Part shown: positions 17,290-26,492 of the stretch, one piece after another
Layout of the letters: each line of letters opens with the position of its first letter
How positions within the stretch are numbered: position 1 is the first letter of the stretch
Origin: CAVDHB01 sp963608705
GTDB taxonomy: Bacteria > Bacteroidota > Bacteroidia > Bacteroidales > Bacteroidaceae
DNA length: 52,474 nt
Assembly: GCA_963608705.1 (NCBI GenBank)
Contig: CAVDHB010000061.1
Location: forward strand, 1 to 52,474
Direction: 5' to 3'
The notes under the pieces: model-generated
Seen by the model: the letters and a program-made list of their open reading frames with translations, nothing else
Told to the model about the DNA's origin: nothing
Database searches by the model: none
Made by a program: the position numbers and the translations under genes

Positions 17290-18396
17290 ATGAACTTTGA
17301 AGCATTAGTAAAACATATCAGCACAATACAGAACACGTTGCAGGCACAAGCCGCACACGCTGTAAACCTTGCCCTTACCTCCCGTAACTGGCTTATGGGC
17401 TGCTATATCGTGGAATTTGAACAAAACGGCGAAGACCGTGCCGCATACGGCGAACAACTGTTGAAGAAGCTGGAACAACGGCTGAAAACAAAAGGTCTGA
17501 ATGAACGCAGATTCCGTGAATTTAGACGGTTGTATCTTGTTTATCCACAACTGAAAGAGCCTATTACGCAATATATTACATCTCAAATTCAAATTCGGCA
17601 GTCGCTGACCGCCGAATCTGCAATGAACATTCGGCGGATGCCGTCCGCCGAATTGGTCAGTACAAAAGAATGGATGATTCCGGCAGATAAACTCTTTTAT
17701 AAGCTCACATATTCTAATTTAATGCTCATCTCAACTATTGACAATCCCGTTAAAAGAGCTTTTTATGAAATGGAAACCATTCGCGGTTGTTGGTCATATA
17801 AAGAATTGGAACGGCAAATAGCATCCTTATATTACGAGCGTAGCGGATTATCCAAGAACAAAGAAGCCCTCTCCGCATTAGTCCAGCAACAAGCGATCCC
17901 ATTACAGCCCAAAGACGTTATCAATACGCCTGTTACTTTAGAGTTCTTAGGACTAAACGACCGTGCATTAGTGACGGAGGACGATTTGGAGCAATCCATT
18001 CTTGATAACCTGCAACGCTTTTTGCTGGAAATGGGACATGGCTTCTGTTTTGAAGCCCGGCAAAAGCGTATTTTGATTGATGAAGATTATTTTTTTGCCG
18101 ACCTTGTTTTCTATCACCGTATTTTGAAATGTCATGTTATTGTGGAATTGAAGATAGACAAGTTCCGTCATGAATATGCTTCGCAACTGAACATGTATCT
18201 GAACTATTTCAAAGCGGAAGTGATGCAACCAGATGATAATCCGCCTATCGGCATTCTGCTTTGCACTGAAAAGGGAGATACATTGGTAAAGTATGCCACT
18301 GCCGGATTAGACCCAAATATCTTTGTGCGGAAATACATGATAGAACTTCCGAGTGAGGAAGAAATCAAGCAGTTTATTGCATCCCACAATTATTAG
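17290..18396 (+). CDS. PDDEXK nuclease-domain protein, DUF1016/YhcG family
   Basis: The 368-residue protein begins at the second Met of a slightly longer frame (MNFEALVKHI). Its N-terminal DUF1016 helical domain (about 1-150) is followed by a nuclease domain with the PD-(D/E)xK pattern FADLVFYHRILKCHVIVELK (Asp, then ExK) and a conserved QLNMYLNYF helix. Related E. coli YhcG is of uncertain function, and members are frequent in defence and accessory islands. It is convergent with a RhuM gene 25 bp away, next to tRNA-Leu. Its base composition is more AT-rich than the core genes. Confidence 0.88.
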   Translation: MNFEALVKHISTIQNTLQAQAAHAVNLALTSRNWLMGCYIVEFEQNGEDRAAYGEQLLKKLEQRLKTKGLNERRFREFRRLYLVYPQLKEPITQYITSQIQIRQSLTAESAMNIRRMPSAELVSTKEWMIPADKLFYKLTYSNLMLISTIDNPVKRAFYEMETIRGCWSYKELERQIASLYYERSGLSKNKEALSALVQQQAIPLQPKDVINTPVTLEFLGLNDRALVTEDDLEQSILDNLQRFLLEMGHGFCFEARQKRILIDEDYFFADLVFYHRILKCHVIVELKIDKFRHEYASQLNMYLNYFKAEVMQPDDNPPIGILLCTEKGDTLVKYATAGLDPNIFVRKYMIELPSEEEIKQFIASHNY

Positions 18397-18421
18397 GCAG
18401 ACCTGCAAATATATTGGGCTG

Positions 18422-19429
18422 TTATTTATCCAACATACCTCTAATTTGTTTGTCAAAGTCGGAATCTATCTTTTGGGTTTTATTGAATATGTCGTATTCG
18501 CTTTCTGCCTTTGCTTTAGCCTGTGAGGCTGAAATACGCCCTTTGTCCGGTAGAATCTGATAGCGACGGAAAGTGAGGAATGCATTGACACTTTCAGAAA
18601 ACTGAGACATATTGAATGTGTTCTCACGTTCGATTAGGTCTTCAATATAATCAAAGAAGCCAGTTACGGCACGTTCCAACTGACGGATTTCTTTTTCTTG
18701 TAAATAATTCTTAGCTATTGATACGTCAGACTTCAATATACGTCCGTCAGGAGCATTCTTCCATGTGGTCAATCCCATGTGTTCTTTGCTATGGTCTGCC
18801 TTCGTATAGATAATTTCAGCGGCTGTTTGTCCTGTGATGGCGTAGTGAAAACGATTCTGTATCATAGCATAGAAATCACGTGTCGTAGGTGAGTTCTTGT
18901 CATAATCGATACTGCATTCTGCATATATGTCCGTAATTTGTTGCCAAATACGTCGTTCGCTGGCACGGATAGAACGTACTCTTTCGAGCAATTCACGGAA
19001 ATAGTCATTGCCGAATACAGCTGTACCCTGCTTTAAGCGGTCGTCATCAAGCACGAATCCTTTTTTGATGTATTCATTGAGAATCTTGGTAGCCCATTGA
19101 CGGAACTTGGTGGCTTTGGGAGAAGAAACACGATAGCCAACTGCGATAATTGCGTCCAGATGATAAAAATCGACCTCATGAGTCTGCAGTTTATTTGCCA
19201 TTGCACCATGTTGAGTGGTTATTTCCATTTTGGAAACAACCATTTCTTTATTTAATTCTCCTTCTTCGAAGATATTCTTTAGATGCTTGCTGATGGCAGG
19301 GATTCCTACACCAAACAGCTGTGCCATAGCCTTTTGGGTACACCAAATGGTTTCGTCTTTGATAACGACTTGCACTTTCCCTTGTTCATCGGGAAGGCTA
19401 TACAGCAAAAATTGTATTTCGTTACTCAT
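18422..19429 (-). CDS. RhuM family protein
   Basis: The 335-residue protein matches the virulence-RhuM family from Salmonella pathogenicity island 3: N-terminal DETIWCTQKAMAQLFGV, which may be a helix-turn-helix, then VDFYHLDAIIAVGYRVSS and FRQWATKIL. A helical C-terminal half of unknown function follows. RhuM proteins are common in variable chromosomal regions, often near restriction systems, and their biochemical role is not established. The start MSNEIQFLLYS fits the family. It lies between the convergent DUF1016 gene and the tRNA-Leu terminator. Confidence 0.88.
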   Translation of the reverse strand: MSNEIQFLLYSLPDEQGKVQVVIKDETIWCTQKAMAQLFGVGIPAISKHLKNIFEEGELNKEMVVSKMEITTQHGAMANKLQTHEVDFYHLDAIIAVGYRVSSPKATKFRQWATKILNEYIKKGFVLDDDRLKQGTAVFGNDYFRELLERVRSIRASERRIWQQITDIYAECSIDYDKNSPTTRDFYAMIQNRFHYAITGQTAAEIIYTKADHSKEHMGLTTWKNAPDGRILKSDVSIAKNYLQEKEIRQLERAVTGFFDYIEDLIERENTFNMSQFSESVNAFLTFRRYQILPDKGRISASQAKAKAESEYDIFNKTQKIDSDFDKQIRGMLDK

Positions 19430-19529
19430 TGTTATTTACATTTGCGTTGCAATGCAAAGCATTCAACTGTCACATAATTCCCACAGTAGAATAGTCGGGA
19501 ACAATTGGAAATATCCCTGTAAAAAGAAG

Positions 19530-19562
19530 AAAGCTAAATGATAAAAATAATCATTTAGCTTT
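19530..19562 (-). terminator. Terminator of tRNA-Leu
   Basis: AAAGCTAAATGAT and ATCATTTAGCTTT pair as a 13-bp stem over a 7-nt loop. On the minus strand it is followed by TCTTCTTTTT. It begins about ten bases past the tRNA 3' end. Confidence 0.8.
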
Positions 19563-19570
19563 TCTTTTCG

Positions 19571-19652
19571 TACTCAGACCCGGGGTCGAACCGGGATGAG
19601 TTGCCTCACTGGTGTTTGAGACCAGCGCGTCTACCGATTCCGCCATCTGAGC
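19571..19652 (-). tRNA. tRNA-Leu (anticodon CAA)
   Basis: On the minus strand an 82-nt cloverleaf begins GCTCAGATGGCGGAATCGG. The anticodon stem CTGGT/ACCAG encloses the loop CTCAAAC (anticodon CAA, reading UUG). A variable arm follows, then T-arm CCGGTTCGACCCCGG, with the acceptor arm closing as GCTCAGA/TCTGAGT. The 3' CCA is not encoded. It borders the accessory region holding RhuM and DUF1016. Confidence 0.95.
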
Positions 19653-19670
19653 TTTTCTCGTTTGCGGTTG

Positions 19671-19702
19671 CAAAGGTAGGCATTTAATTTATAATGACCA
19701 AA
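19671..19702 (-). promoter_or_regulatory. Promoter of tRNA-Leu
   Basis: On the minus strand TTTG (19702-19699), 20 nt and TACCTTTG (19678-19671) match the Bacteroidetes consensus. The -7 box ends 18 nt before the tRNA 5' end. Confidence 0.7.
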
Positions 19703-19772
19703 TATTTTCTTGAAAAAATGGTCTTTTATGCTTTTGAGAGGGCTTTCCATTGGGCGTGTAGGCTATTTTTAG

Positions 19773-19780
19773 TACCTTTG
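19773..19780 (+). promoter_or_regulatory. Promoter -7 box of the GH97 gene
   Basis: TACCTTTG lies 18 nt before the chosen GH97 start. TTGG at 19750-19753 stands at the -33 distance (19 nt). Its place inside the longer open frame shows that the upstream part of that frame is not translated. Confidence 0.6.
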
Positions 19781-19798
19781 CTGGGAACAATTACCTAT

Positions 19799-21826
19799 AT
19801 GACACGTATGAGACATAGACTTACTTTCTTGTTATGGTGCGGCCTTTCCTTGCAGGCGTTTGGCAAAGATGCCGTGGTGTATTCTCCCGACAAACACATT
19901 TCTTTGACTTGTCATACGGACAAGGATGGCAAAATATGCTATGCGGTTTATGTGGACAAGCAGCCGTTTATTCTTCCCTCTCGTTTGGGCATTGAGGAGA
20001 AACGATTTAATTTGAGTGATGGATTCCGGCAGGAACGGGTCACATATCATTCCGTGAACCAGCAGTGGACGCAGCCTTGGGGAGAGAACAAGCGACTGAC
20101 AGACAATCACAATGAAATGAGTGTGGCGTTGAGCAATAAGGCGGGAACGCACTTGACTTTGCGTTTCCGGGTGTTTAATGACGGGGTGGGATTCCGTTAT
20201 GAATATAAAGTGCCGCAAGCGGATAGTTTGTTGGTCATGCAGGAACAGACGGGATTCCGTTTTGCGGACAACGCTCGGTCTTGGTCTATCCCCGCTAATT
20301 TCGACACGTATGAGCTGCTTTACCGGGATTTGCCTTTGTCGGAGGTGAAAGACGCCAATACTCCGTTCACATTCAAGACCAAGGGCGGAGTGTATGGCAG
20401 CATCCATGAGGCGGCGTTGACAGACTATCCGGAAATGACATTGACCAGACAGGGAAATTATACGTTCACTTCTAATTTGGCTCCTTGGCCAGACGGTGTG
20501 AAGGCTCGTTTCAAGGGAAACGCTTTTCAAACGCCTTGGCGGACTATCCAGATTGCCCGGAAAGCAGTGGGGCTTATCAACTCCTCGCTCATTCTGAATC
20601 TGAATGAACCTTGCAAACTTCCCGATACGGATTGGGTTAAGCCGATGAAGTATGTGGGCATCTGGTGGGGAATGCACTTGGGCATTGAGACCTGGGCGAT
20701 GGATGAACGCCACGGGGCGACCACGCGGAACGCCTTGAAGTATATCGACTTTGCCGCCAAGAACAATATACAGGGCGTGGTGTTCGAGGGTTGGAACGAT
20801 GGCTGGGAAAGCTGGGGAAAAGGACAGGTCTTTGACTATACCAAGCCTTATGCGGACTTTGACATCGATAAAATCGCCCGCTATGCCAAAGAGAAAGGGG
20901 TGGAAATCATCGGGCATCATGAGACGGGCGGTAATGTCATCAACTATGAGCGACAGCTTGACGAGGCGTACAGATGGTATGCCGAAAAGGGAATCCATTG
21001 TGTGAAGACTGGCTATGCGGGAGGCTATTCCGACAGGCAGTTTCATCATGGGCAGTATGCGGTGCGCCATTACCGCAAGGTGGTGGAAACAGCGGCGAAA
21101 TACCATACCACGCTGGATGTGCATGAACCAATCAAGGACACGGGCATACGGCGTACCTATCCGAACATGATGACCCGTGAAGGGGGAAGAGGGATGGAAT
21201 GGAACGCTTGGAGTGAGGGGAATCCTCCCACTCATCAGGTGATGCTGCCGTTCACCCGTTTGTTGGCTGGTCCCATGGATTATACGCCTGGCACATTCGA
21301 TATTCTCTATGAGAAGACCCGGAATTTGCCGACCCGAAAGAAGTGGAATGACTTGGACAAGGGGAACAGCCGGGTGAACACTACGTTGGCCAAGCAGATA
21401 GCTGATTGGGTGATACTGTATTCTCCACTGCAGATGGCTTCCGACTTGATAGAGCACTATGAGGGTCATCCCGCTTTTCAGTTCTTCCGGGATTTTGATG
21501 CGGATTGTGACTGGTCGGAAGCGTTGCAAGGGGAACCTGGGGAGTTTATCGCTGTCGTCAGAAGGGCTAAAGACAAGTTCTTCTTAGGTGCCGCGACCAA
21601 TGAACAGGCGAGAACGTTGAAGATTCCTCTTTCATTCTTGAAGAAAGGGAAAAGGTACAAGGCGACTATTTATGCGGATGCCGCAGACGCAGATTGGAAA
21701 TCGAATCCAACCGCTTATCAGATAAAGACTCAGACAGTGACTTCAAAAGATGTCTTGCAGGTGAGGATGGCGTGTGGAGGTGGACAAGCTGTCACGTTTA
21801 TTCCAGTTAATGAGGAGATAGAATAG
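19799..21826 (+). CDS. GH97 inverting alpha-glucosidase (SusB-like)
   Basis: This 675-residue secreted glycoside hydrolase resembles SusB, which releases glucose from starch-derived oligosaccharides. A signal peptide (LTFLLWCGLSLQAFG) precedes an N-terminal beta-domain, a TIM barrel and a C-terminal beta-domain. The SusB catalytic and calcium-binding glutamates are kept: Glu375 (HHETGG), Glu443 (VHEP), Glu461 (TREGG) and Glu467 (GMEW). Their spacing of 68, 18 and 6 nearly equals that in SusB (69, 18, 6). Glu at the first site points to the inverting branch. Start at 19799 or 19808. lysO follows after 6 bp. Confidence 0.93.
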   Translation: MTRMRHRLTFLLWCGLSLQAFGKDAVVYSPDKHISLTCHTDKDGKICYAVYVDKQPFILPSRLGIEEKRFNLSDGFRQERVTYHSVNQQWTQPWGENKRLTDNHNEMSVALSNKAGTHLTLRFRVFNDGVGFRYEYKVPQADSLLVMQEQTGFRFADNARSWSIPANFDTYELLYRDLPLSEVKDANTPFTFKTKGGVYGSIHEAALTDYPEMTLTRQGNYTFTSNLAPWPDGVKARFKGNAFQTPWRTIQIARKAVGLINSSLILNLNEPCKLPDTDWVKPMKYVGIWWGMHLGIETWAMDERHGATTRNALKYIDFAAKNNIQGVVFEGWNDGWESWGKGQVFDYTKPYADFDIDKIARYAKEKGVEIIGHHETGGNVINYERQLDEAYRWYAEKGIHCVKTGYAGGYSDRQFHHGQYAVRHYRKVVETAAKYHTTLDVHEPIKDTGIRRTYPNMMTREGGRGMEWNAWSEGNPPTHQVMLPFTRLLAGPMDYTPGTFDILYEKTRNLPTRKKWNDLDKGNSRVNTTLAKQIADWVILYSPLQMASDLIEHYEGHPAFQFFRDFDADCDWSEALQGEPGEFIAVVRRAKDKFFLGAATNEQARTLKIPLSFLKKGKRYKATIYADAADADWKSNPTAYQIKTQTVTSKDVLQVRMACGGGQAVTFIPVNEEIE

Positions 21827-21832
21827 TCGGAT

Positions 21833-22771
21833 ATGTTAGTAATCGTAACAATCATGCTCAGCGGTGTCTTGGCGGGATTTCTGCTCCGTCATAAGTCGCT
21901 GGGCTTTATTCAGACTGTCATTACTGTATTAATATGGGTCTTGTTGCTGTTGTTGGGGATTGAAGTGGGGATGAATCCACGGATTATCCGGGGATTTGAC
22001 ACGCTTGGCTTGGAAGCTGTCGCATTGACCATCGGGGGCAGTGCGGGGAGTATCGCACTGGCTTGGTGGTTGTATGGATGGGCGGATAAAAGCCGGAACG
22101 TACAAGCCAAGTATATGTCGGATGAACTGGCGGCAGAAGACGGTCAAAAGCACAGTACGTTTCAGCAGTTGAAGGGGAGCTTGATAATTGTAGGCTTTTT
22201 TCTCTTGGGTATTGTCATTGGAATCAGTGATATCCTTCCTCATGGACTTGTCAATGAACAATGGAGCTATTTTGCCTTGTGTTTGTTGATGTGTTGTGTG
22301 GGAATTACCATCGGAAACGATACGAAAGTGATTTCAAAGTTTCGTCAAATCAGTCCTAAGCTGATGCTGCTGCCATTGATGACCATAGTCGGTACGTTAG
22401 CGGGCGTGGCTTTAATGTCGTTATTACTTACGCACCGCAGTTTGACAGATTGTTTGGCGATAGGTTCGGGGTTCGGTTATTATTCGTTATCGAGTATCTT
22501 CATTACAGAATATCGTGGGGCAGAGCTTGGTACCATTGCTTTGTTGGCGAATATCTTAAGGGAAATCCTCACGCTGCTTTGCACTCCATTTTTAGTGCGG
22601 CGATTCGGCAGGCTCGCTCCCATCAGTGTGGGAGGTGCCACTTCCATGGACACCACGTTGCCGATTATCACCAGGGCGTCGGGAAAAGAGTATGCTATTC
22701 TCTCGATATATCATGGGTTCTTGGTGGATTTCAGTGTCCCTTTTCTGGTAACGTTTTTCTGCTCATTATAG
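21833..22771 (+). CDS. lysO: Lysine exporter LysO family protein
   Basis: The 312-residue inner-membrane protein belongs to the LysO/DUF340 family, which exports L-lysine in E. coli. The N-terminal part has LLLLGIEVGMN and the C-terminal part GSGFGYYSLSSI and LLANILREILTLL, both characteristic. About eight to nine membrane segments are visible. It starts six bases after the GH97 stop, so it is probably co-transcribed, though no metabolic link is evident. Confidence 0.88.
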   Translation: MLVIVTIMLSGVLAGFLLRHKSLGFIQTVITVLIWVLLLLLGIEVGMNPRIIRGFDTLGLEAVALTIGGSAGSIALAWWLYGWADKSRNVQAKYMSDELAAEDGQKHSTFQQLKGSLIIVGFFLLGIVIGISDILPHGLVNEQWSYFALCLLMCCVGITIGNDTKVISKFRQISPKLMLLPLMTIVGTLAGVALMSLLLTHRSLTDCLAIGSGFGYYSLSSIFITEYRGAELGTIALLANILREILTLLCTPFLVRRFGRLAPISVGGATSMDTTLPIITRASGKEYAILSIYHGFLVDFSVPFLVTFFCSL

Positions 22772-22774
22772 AAT

Positions 22775-22882
22775 ATGATTATTCGCAATCATATCACCAA
22801 TAAACATTGTTTAGGTAGAGACGCGATCCAGTCGTTATATTGCAATGTACAAGATAGGACGGTGGTACGGCGGATAATCATT
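22775..22882 (+). repeat. MITE-like element with both ends (copy 4)
   Basis: This compact 108-bp copy has a left end ATGATTATTCGCAATCATA and a right end GGTACGGCGGATAATCAT that are inverted repeats of each other. One GTAGAGACGCGAT half palindrome lies inside. It starts four bases after the lysO stop. It is the clearest view of both ends in one short element. Confidence 0.8.
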
Positions 22883-22900
22883 TTCAACAATCTATCAGTA

Positions 22901-22925
22901 ATGCGGTCGGTGTATTTCACCGCAT
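22901..22925 (+). terminator. Possible terminator after lysO
   Basis: ATGCGGT and ACCGCAT form a 7-bp stem with an 11-nt loop, followed by AAAGTCTCTTCC. The T-run is weak. The remaining sequence up to the SusC promoter shows nothing else. Confidence 0.4.
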
Positions 22926-23150
22926 AAAGTCTCTTCCTCCTCTTTATGTATATGATGAAAAGTAAAAAAGGACAGTTTTGCGGTCGCTGTGTGCGTAGAC
23001 TGATAAATGAATGCGCTCTTTCATCAGATTGAAAATCAAATGATAATATCTAAAAGTGTCTTAAAAGTAGAAATAACGTATATTTGCGTACAAGACGTTA
23101 CTTCTACACCATTTAAATAATCTTTCACACTCAATTTTGCTTTCAAAATG

Positions 23151-23182
23151 TTTGCCTAATAGAAAAGGAACATTTATATTTG
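23151..23182 (+). promoter_or_regulatory. Promoter of the SusC/SusD operon
   Basis: TTTG (23151-23154), 20 nt and TATATTTG (23175-23182) match the Bacteroidetes consensus. The leader to the SusC start is about 120 nt. A second TATATTTG at 23079-23086 lacks a clear -33 box. No regulator gene is adjacent. Confidence 0.7.
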
Positions 23183-23309
23183 CACAGTGCAAACGGGATT
23201 TTCAGCGGAAAAGTCCGAGTACATACAGGGTGAAACATCCCGATGATGATAGTGTGAAATAAGATTATACAAGTAAAACTTACAATACTAACCTTAACAG
23301 AAAATCGAC

Positions 23310-26300
23310 ATGATTAAGAGATTTAGAACAGTCGGACTGCTACTCTTTCTCTTGGGAATGGCCAGTGGAACAGCCAATGCATCCCAGCGGAATGAAATGA
23401 GGGCGGAGACACTCCAAGATGGTGTCTGCAAAGGTGTCGTGAAAGACGATGCTGGAGAAACGATTATTGGGGCGTCGGTGAAGATTAAAGGTACAAGCAC
23501 CGGTTCTATCACAGACATGAATGGAGGCTTCAGCCTTCGGAATGTCAAGCCGGGTGCCATACTACAGATTTCATACGTGGGATACCAGGCTCAAGATGTG
23601 GTTTGGAATGGACAGGATATCTCAGTTACGTTGAAAAGCCAGTCTAAGAGTTTGGACGAGGTGGTGGTGACCGCACTTGGTATCAAACGTCAGGAACGTT
23701 CCTTGGGCTATTCTACCACGATGGTGAAGGGGGAAGAGTTCACCTTGGCTCGTGACCCGAACTTGGGTAACGCTCTTTCTGGTAAGATTGCGGGTGTGAG
23801 TGTGTCGGGTAACTCCACGGGTGCGGGTGGATCCAGCCGTGTGGTTATTCGTGGTAATGCGTCTTTGACGGGAAACAATATGCCGTTGTACGTGATTGAC
23901 GGTGTGCCTTTCGACAACTCTAACCAGGGTAGTGCCGGTACATGGGGCGGAATGGATATGGGTGATGGTTTGTCTGACATCAATCCGGACGACATCGAGA
24001 GTATCCAGGTGCTGAAAGGTGCCGCCGCTTCTGCGCTCTACGGTTATCGTGGAGGTAACGGTGCCATCTTGATTACCACAAAGTCGGGAAAGAAAGGAAA
24101 ACCGGTCAGCATCGATTTCAATAATAACCTGACTTTCAACCTCATCTATGATTATCGTGATTTCCAGAAAGTGTACGGACAGGGTACACAGGGAGTCCGG
24201 CCAACGGATGCGCCTACGGCTCGTACTACGGAATTATCAAGCTGGGGAGATAAGATGGGCGGAAAAGCTGTCAATTTCTTGGGTAATGAATATGACTATC
24301 AGTATATTGATAACTGGCCCAATTTTTACCGCACAGGTGTTAATAACGCCACTTCTTTATCTTTAAGTGGTGCGGGTGATAAGATTGTGTACCGTTTCGG
24401 TGTGTCGAATATGTATGATAAGAGTATTTTGCCCAACTCTAATATCAGTCAGCAGGGTATCAACATGAATACTACTTATGATATCTTCAAGAACTTGCAT
24501 TTGACGGTGAACGCCAACTATGTGTTCGAGAAGTTCAAAGGACGTTCTAATCTTTCCGATGGAAATGGTAATACGAATGCGGCCTTGTTACATCATGCGA
24601 ACACCTTTGATATCCGTTGGTTGGAGCGTGGTGCGCCGGGAGCTGATTGGGGAACGACATCAGAAGGAAATGAAATGTTAGGCGGAAACAATGTGTATAT
24701 GAACAACCCTTATTGGTTGCAGTATCGCAAGACAAATGATACGAACCGTAATCGTCTGACGGGTGCCATGACATTGAAGTGGGATATTACGGACTGGTTG
24801 TACATTCAGGGAGCCGTACAGCGGGATGGATATAATCTGGAGTTCAAGCAGGTACAGCCAAGAGGAGCTGCGGCAGATCCTTCAGGATGGTTGACGGAAT
24901 ATACGAAGAGCTATTCAGAGATAAACCTGAATTACTTGTTGGGATTCAACAAGACATTTGGAGATTGGAGTGTGGGTGCTACCTTGGGTGGAAACCGTCA
25001 ACGTAATATCACAAAACAATATTATGTGGCTGATGGTTCTCGTCCCTTTGTCATAGATGGATTATGGTCTGTGAACAATGTGGGTTCCTATTCTCCTAAA
25101 AAAATATATACTGAATATCAAGTTAATTCAGTGTATGCCACGGCGGATTTGGGATGGAAAAACCAGGTGTTCTTGAACTTGACAGGACGTAATGACTGGT
25201 TCTCTACGCTGTCTCCTCAGAATAACCACTATTTCTATCCGTCGGCCACGTTGTCTTGGGTGTTTACGGATTCCTTTGAGATGCCCGCATGGTTCACGTT
25301 CGGAAAGCTCCGTGCTTCTTATGCGTCGGCTTCTAACGGAACTTCAGCTTATCAGAATCTGCTTGCGTACACGGTTAATAATTATACGATTAATGGCCAG
25401 CATACCGCTTATCCCAGCAACCCCACTTATCCTAACCCGGACTTGAAACCGGTGCGTATCACGGAATATGAGGTGGGTTTGAGCCTGGCCTTCTTGAAGA
25501 ACCGCTTGTCTTTTGACATGGCTTATTACCAGAAACGTACCACGGATGATATTGCGGTGGTTTCTACCAGCTCTGGTTCAGGATTTAAGTCACGCATCAT
25601 GAATGTGGGTAAGATTAAGAATGACGGCTTCGAGTTCATGGTAAACGCCGTACCGGTACGTACCAAGGATTTCCAGTGGGAATTCACCTATAATATGGCT
25701 TACAATAACAGCAAGGTGCAGTATCTTGGTGAGGGTGTGGAGCGTTTACAGATTGACGGTGCTTCTTCTCGTTCGGGAAATGTGACGGTACAGAATATCG
25801 TGGGTTCTTCTTACGGTGACTTGGTGGGCTATGCTTACAAACGGGATGAAAAAGGAAACATCGTGTTTAAAAATGGTATAGCGCAACATGCAGACAAAGT
25901 GACCACTTTGGGCAACGGTGTGTACAAGCTGACGGGAGGATTCAGCAATACGTTGAAATATAAGGACTTCACACTCTCGTTCTTGCTCGACTTCAAGTGG
26001 GGTGCGAAACTCTTCTCTGGCTCAAACTATTCGTTCTACAGCGAAGGACTGCATAAGAAAACGCTTATCGGTCGTGAGAAAGACGGAAAGGGAAGCATTG
26101 TCGGTGAAGGTGTGATGCTGGATGAGAAAACAGGCAAATACGTACCGAATACAGTGGCTGTCTCCGCACAGGAATATTGGCGGGGAATTGTCAGCAATAA
26201 CATTGCGGAGGAATTCATTTACAACGCCAGTTTCTTGAAACTGCGTGAGCTGTCATTGGGCTATACCTTCCCGCAGAGCCTGTTGCAGAAACTGCGCTTC

Positions 26301-26471
26301 GTGAAAGGACTGAGCGTGTCGTTGGTGGGACGTAACTTGTGGACAATCATCAAGCATACGGACAACATTGACCCAGAGTCCGCTTACAACACCAGCAACG
26401 GACAGGGATTGGAGTTGAACGGTTATCCTGCTACCCGCAGCATCGGTTTCAATGTAAACATTAAGTTCTAA
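23310..26471 (+). CDS. SusC/RagA-type TonB-dependent outer-membrane transporter
   Basis: The 1053-residue protein imports a nutrient through the outer membrane with energy from TonB. In order come a signal peptide (to about residue 24), a carboxypeptidase-regulatory-like domain (VCKGVVKDDAGETIIGASVKIKG), the plug with the SusC signature NMPLYVIDGVPFDN, and a long barrel ending in the aromatic FNVNIKF. The SusD partner follows after 21 bp. No glycosidase, SusE/F or dedicated regulator is adjacent, so the substrate cannot be inferred; the GH97 gene upstream is separated by a repeat and its own promoter. Confidence 0.95.
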   Translation: MIKRFRTVGLLLFLLGMASGTANASQRNEMRAETLQDGVCKGVVKDDAGETIIGASVKIKGTSTGSITDMNGGFSLRNVKPGAILQISYVGYQAQDVVWNGQDISVTLKSQSKSLDEVVVTALGIKRQERSLGYSTTMVKGEEFTLARDPNLGNALSGKIAGVSVSGNSTGAGGSSRVVIRGNASLTGNNMPLYVIDGVPFDNSNQGSAGTWGGMDMGDGLSDINPDDIESIQVLKGAAASALYGYRGGNGAILITTKSGKKGKPVSIDFNNNLTFNLIYDYRDFQKVYGQGTQGVRPTDAPTARTTELSSWGDKMGGKAVNFLGNEYDYQYIDNWPNFYRTGVNNATSLSLSGAGDKIVYRFGVSNMYDKSILPNSNISQQGINMNTTYDIFKNLHLTVNANYVFEKFKGRSNLSDGNGNTNAALLHHANTFDIRWLERGAPGADWGTTSEGNEMLGGNNVYMNNPYWLQYRKTNDTNRNRLTGAMTLKWDITDWLYIQGAVQRDGYNLEFKQVQPRGAAADPSGWLTEYTKSYSEINLNYLLGFNKTFGDWSVGATLGGNRQRNITKQYYVADGSRPFVIDGLWSVNNVGSYSPKKIYTEYQVNSVYATADLGWKNQVFLNLTGRNDWFSTLSPQNNHYFYPSATLSWVFTDSFEMPAWFTFGKLRASYASASNGTSAYQNLLAYTVNNYTINGQHTAYPSNPTYPNPDLKPVRITEYEVGLSLAFLKNRLSFDMAYYQKRTTDDIAVVSTSSGSGFKSRIMNVGKIKNDGFEFMVNAVPVRTKDFQWEFTYNMAYNNSKVQYLGEGVERLQIDGASSRSGNVTVQNIVGSSYGDLVGYAYKRDEKGNIVFKNGIAQHADKVTTLGNGVYKLTGGFSNTLKYKDFTLSFLLDFKWGAKLFSGSNYSFYSEGLHKKTLIGREKDGKGSIVGEGVMLDEKTGKYVPNTVAVSAQEYWRGIVSNNIAEEFIYNASFLKLRELSLGYTFPQSLLQKLRFVKGLSVSLVGRNLWTIIKHTDNIDPESAYNTSNGQGLELNGYPATRSIGFNVNIKF

Positions 26472-26492
26472 CTGATTAAACAGCATAAGATC

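Noticed and set aside
14500..19652. A complete integrative element bounded by tRNA-Leu
   Set aside because: No integrase, no excisionase and no duplicated tRNA 3' end could be found, so only an accessory region is claimed.
19694..19798. N-terminal extension of the GH97 frame
   Set aside because: It contains the TACCTTTG promoter box and lies before a proper signal peptide.
19832..21529. A 565-codon minus-strand frame opposite the GH97 gene
   Set aside because: The GH97 reading has all four family glutamates at SusB-like spacing; the antisense frame shows no domain.
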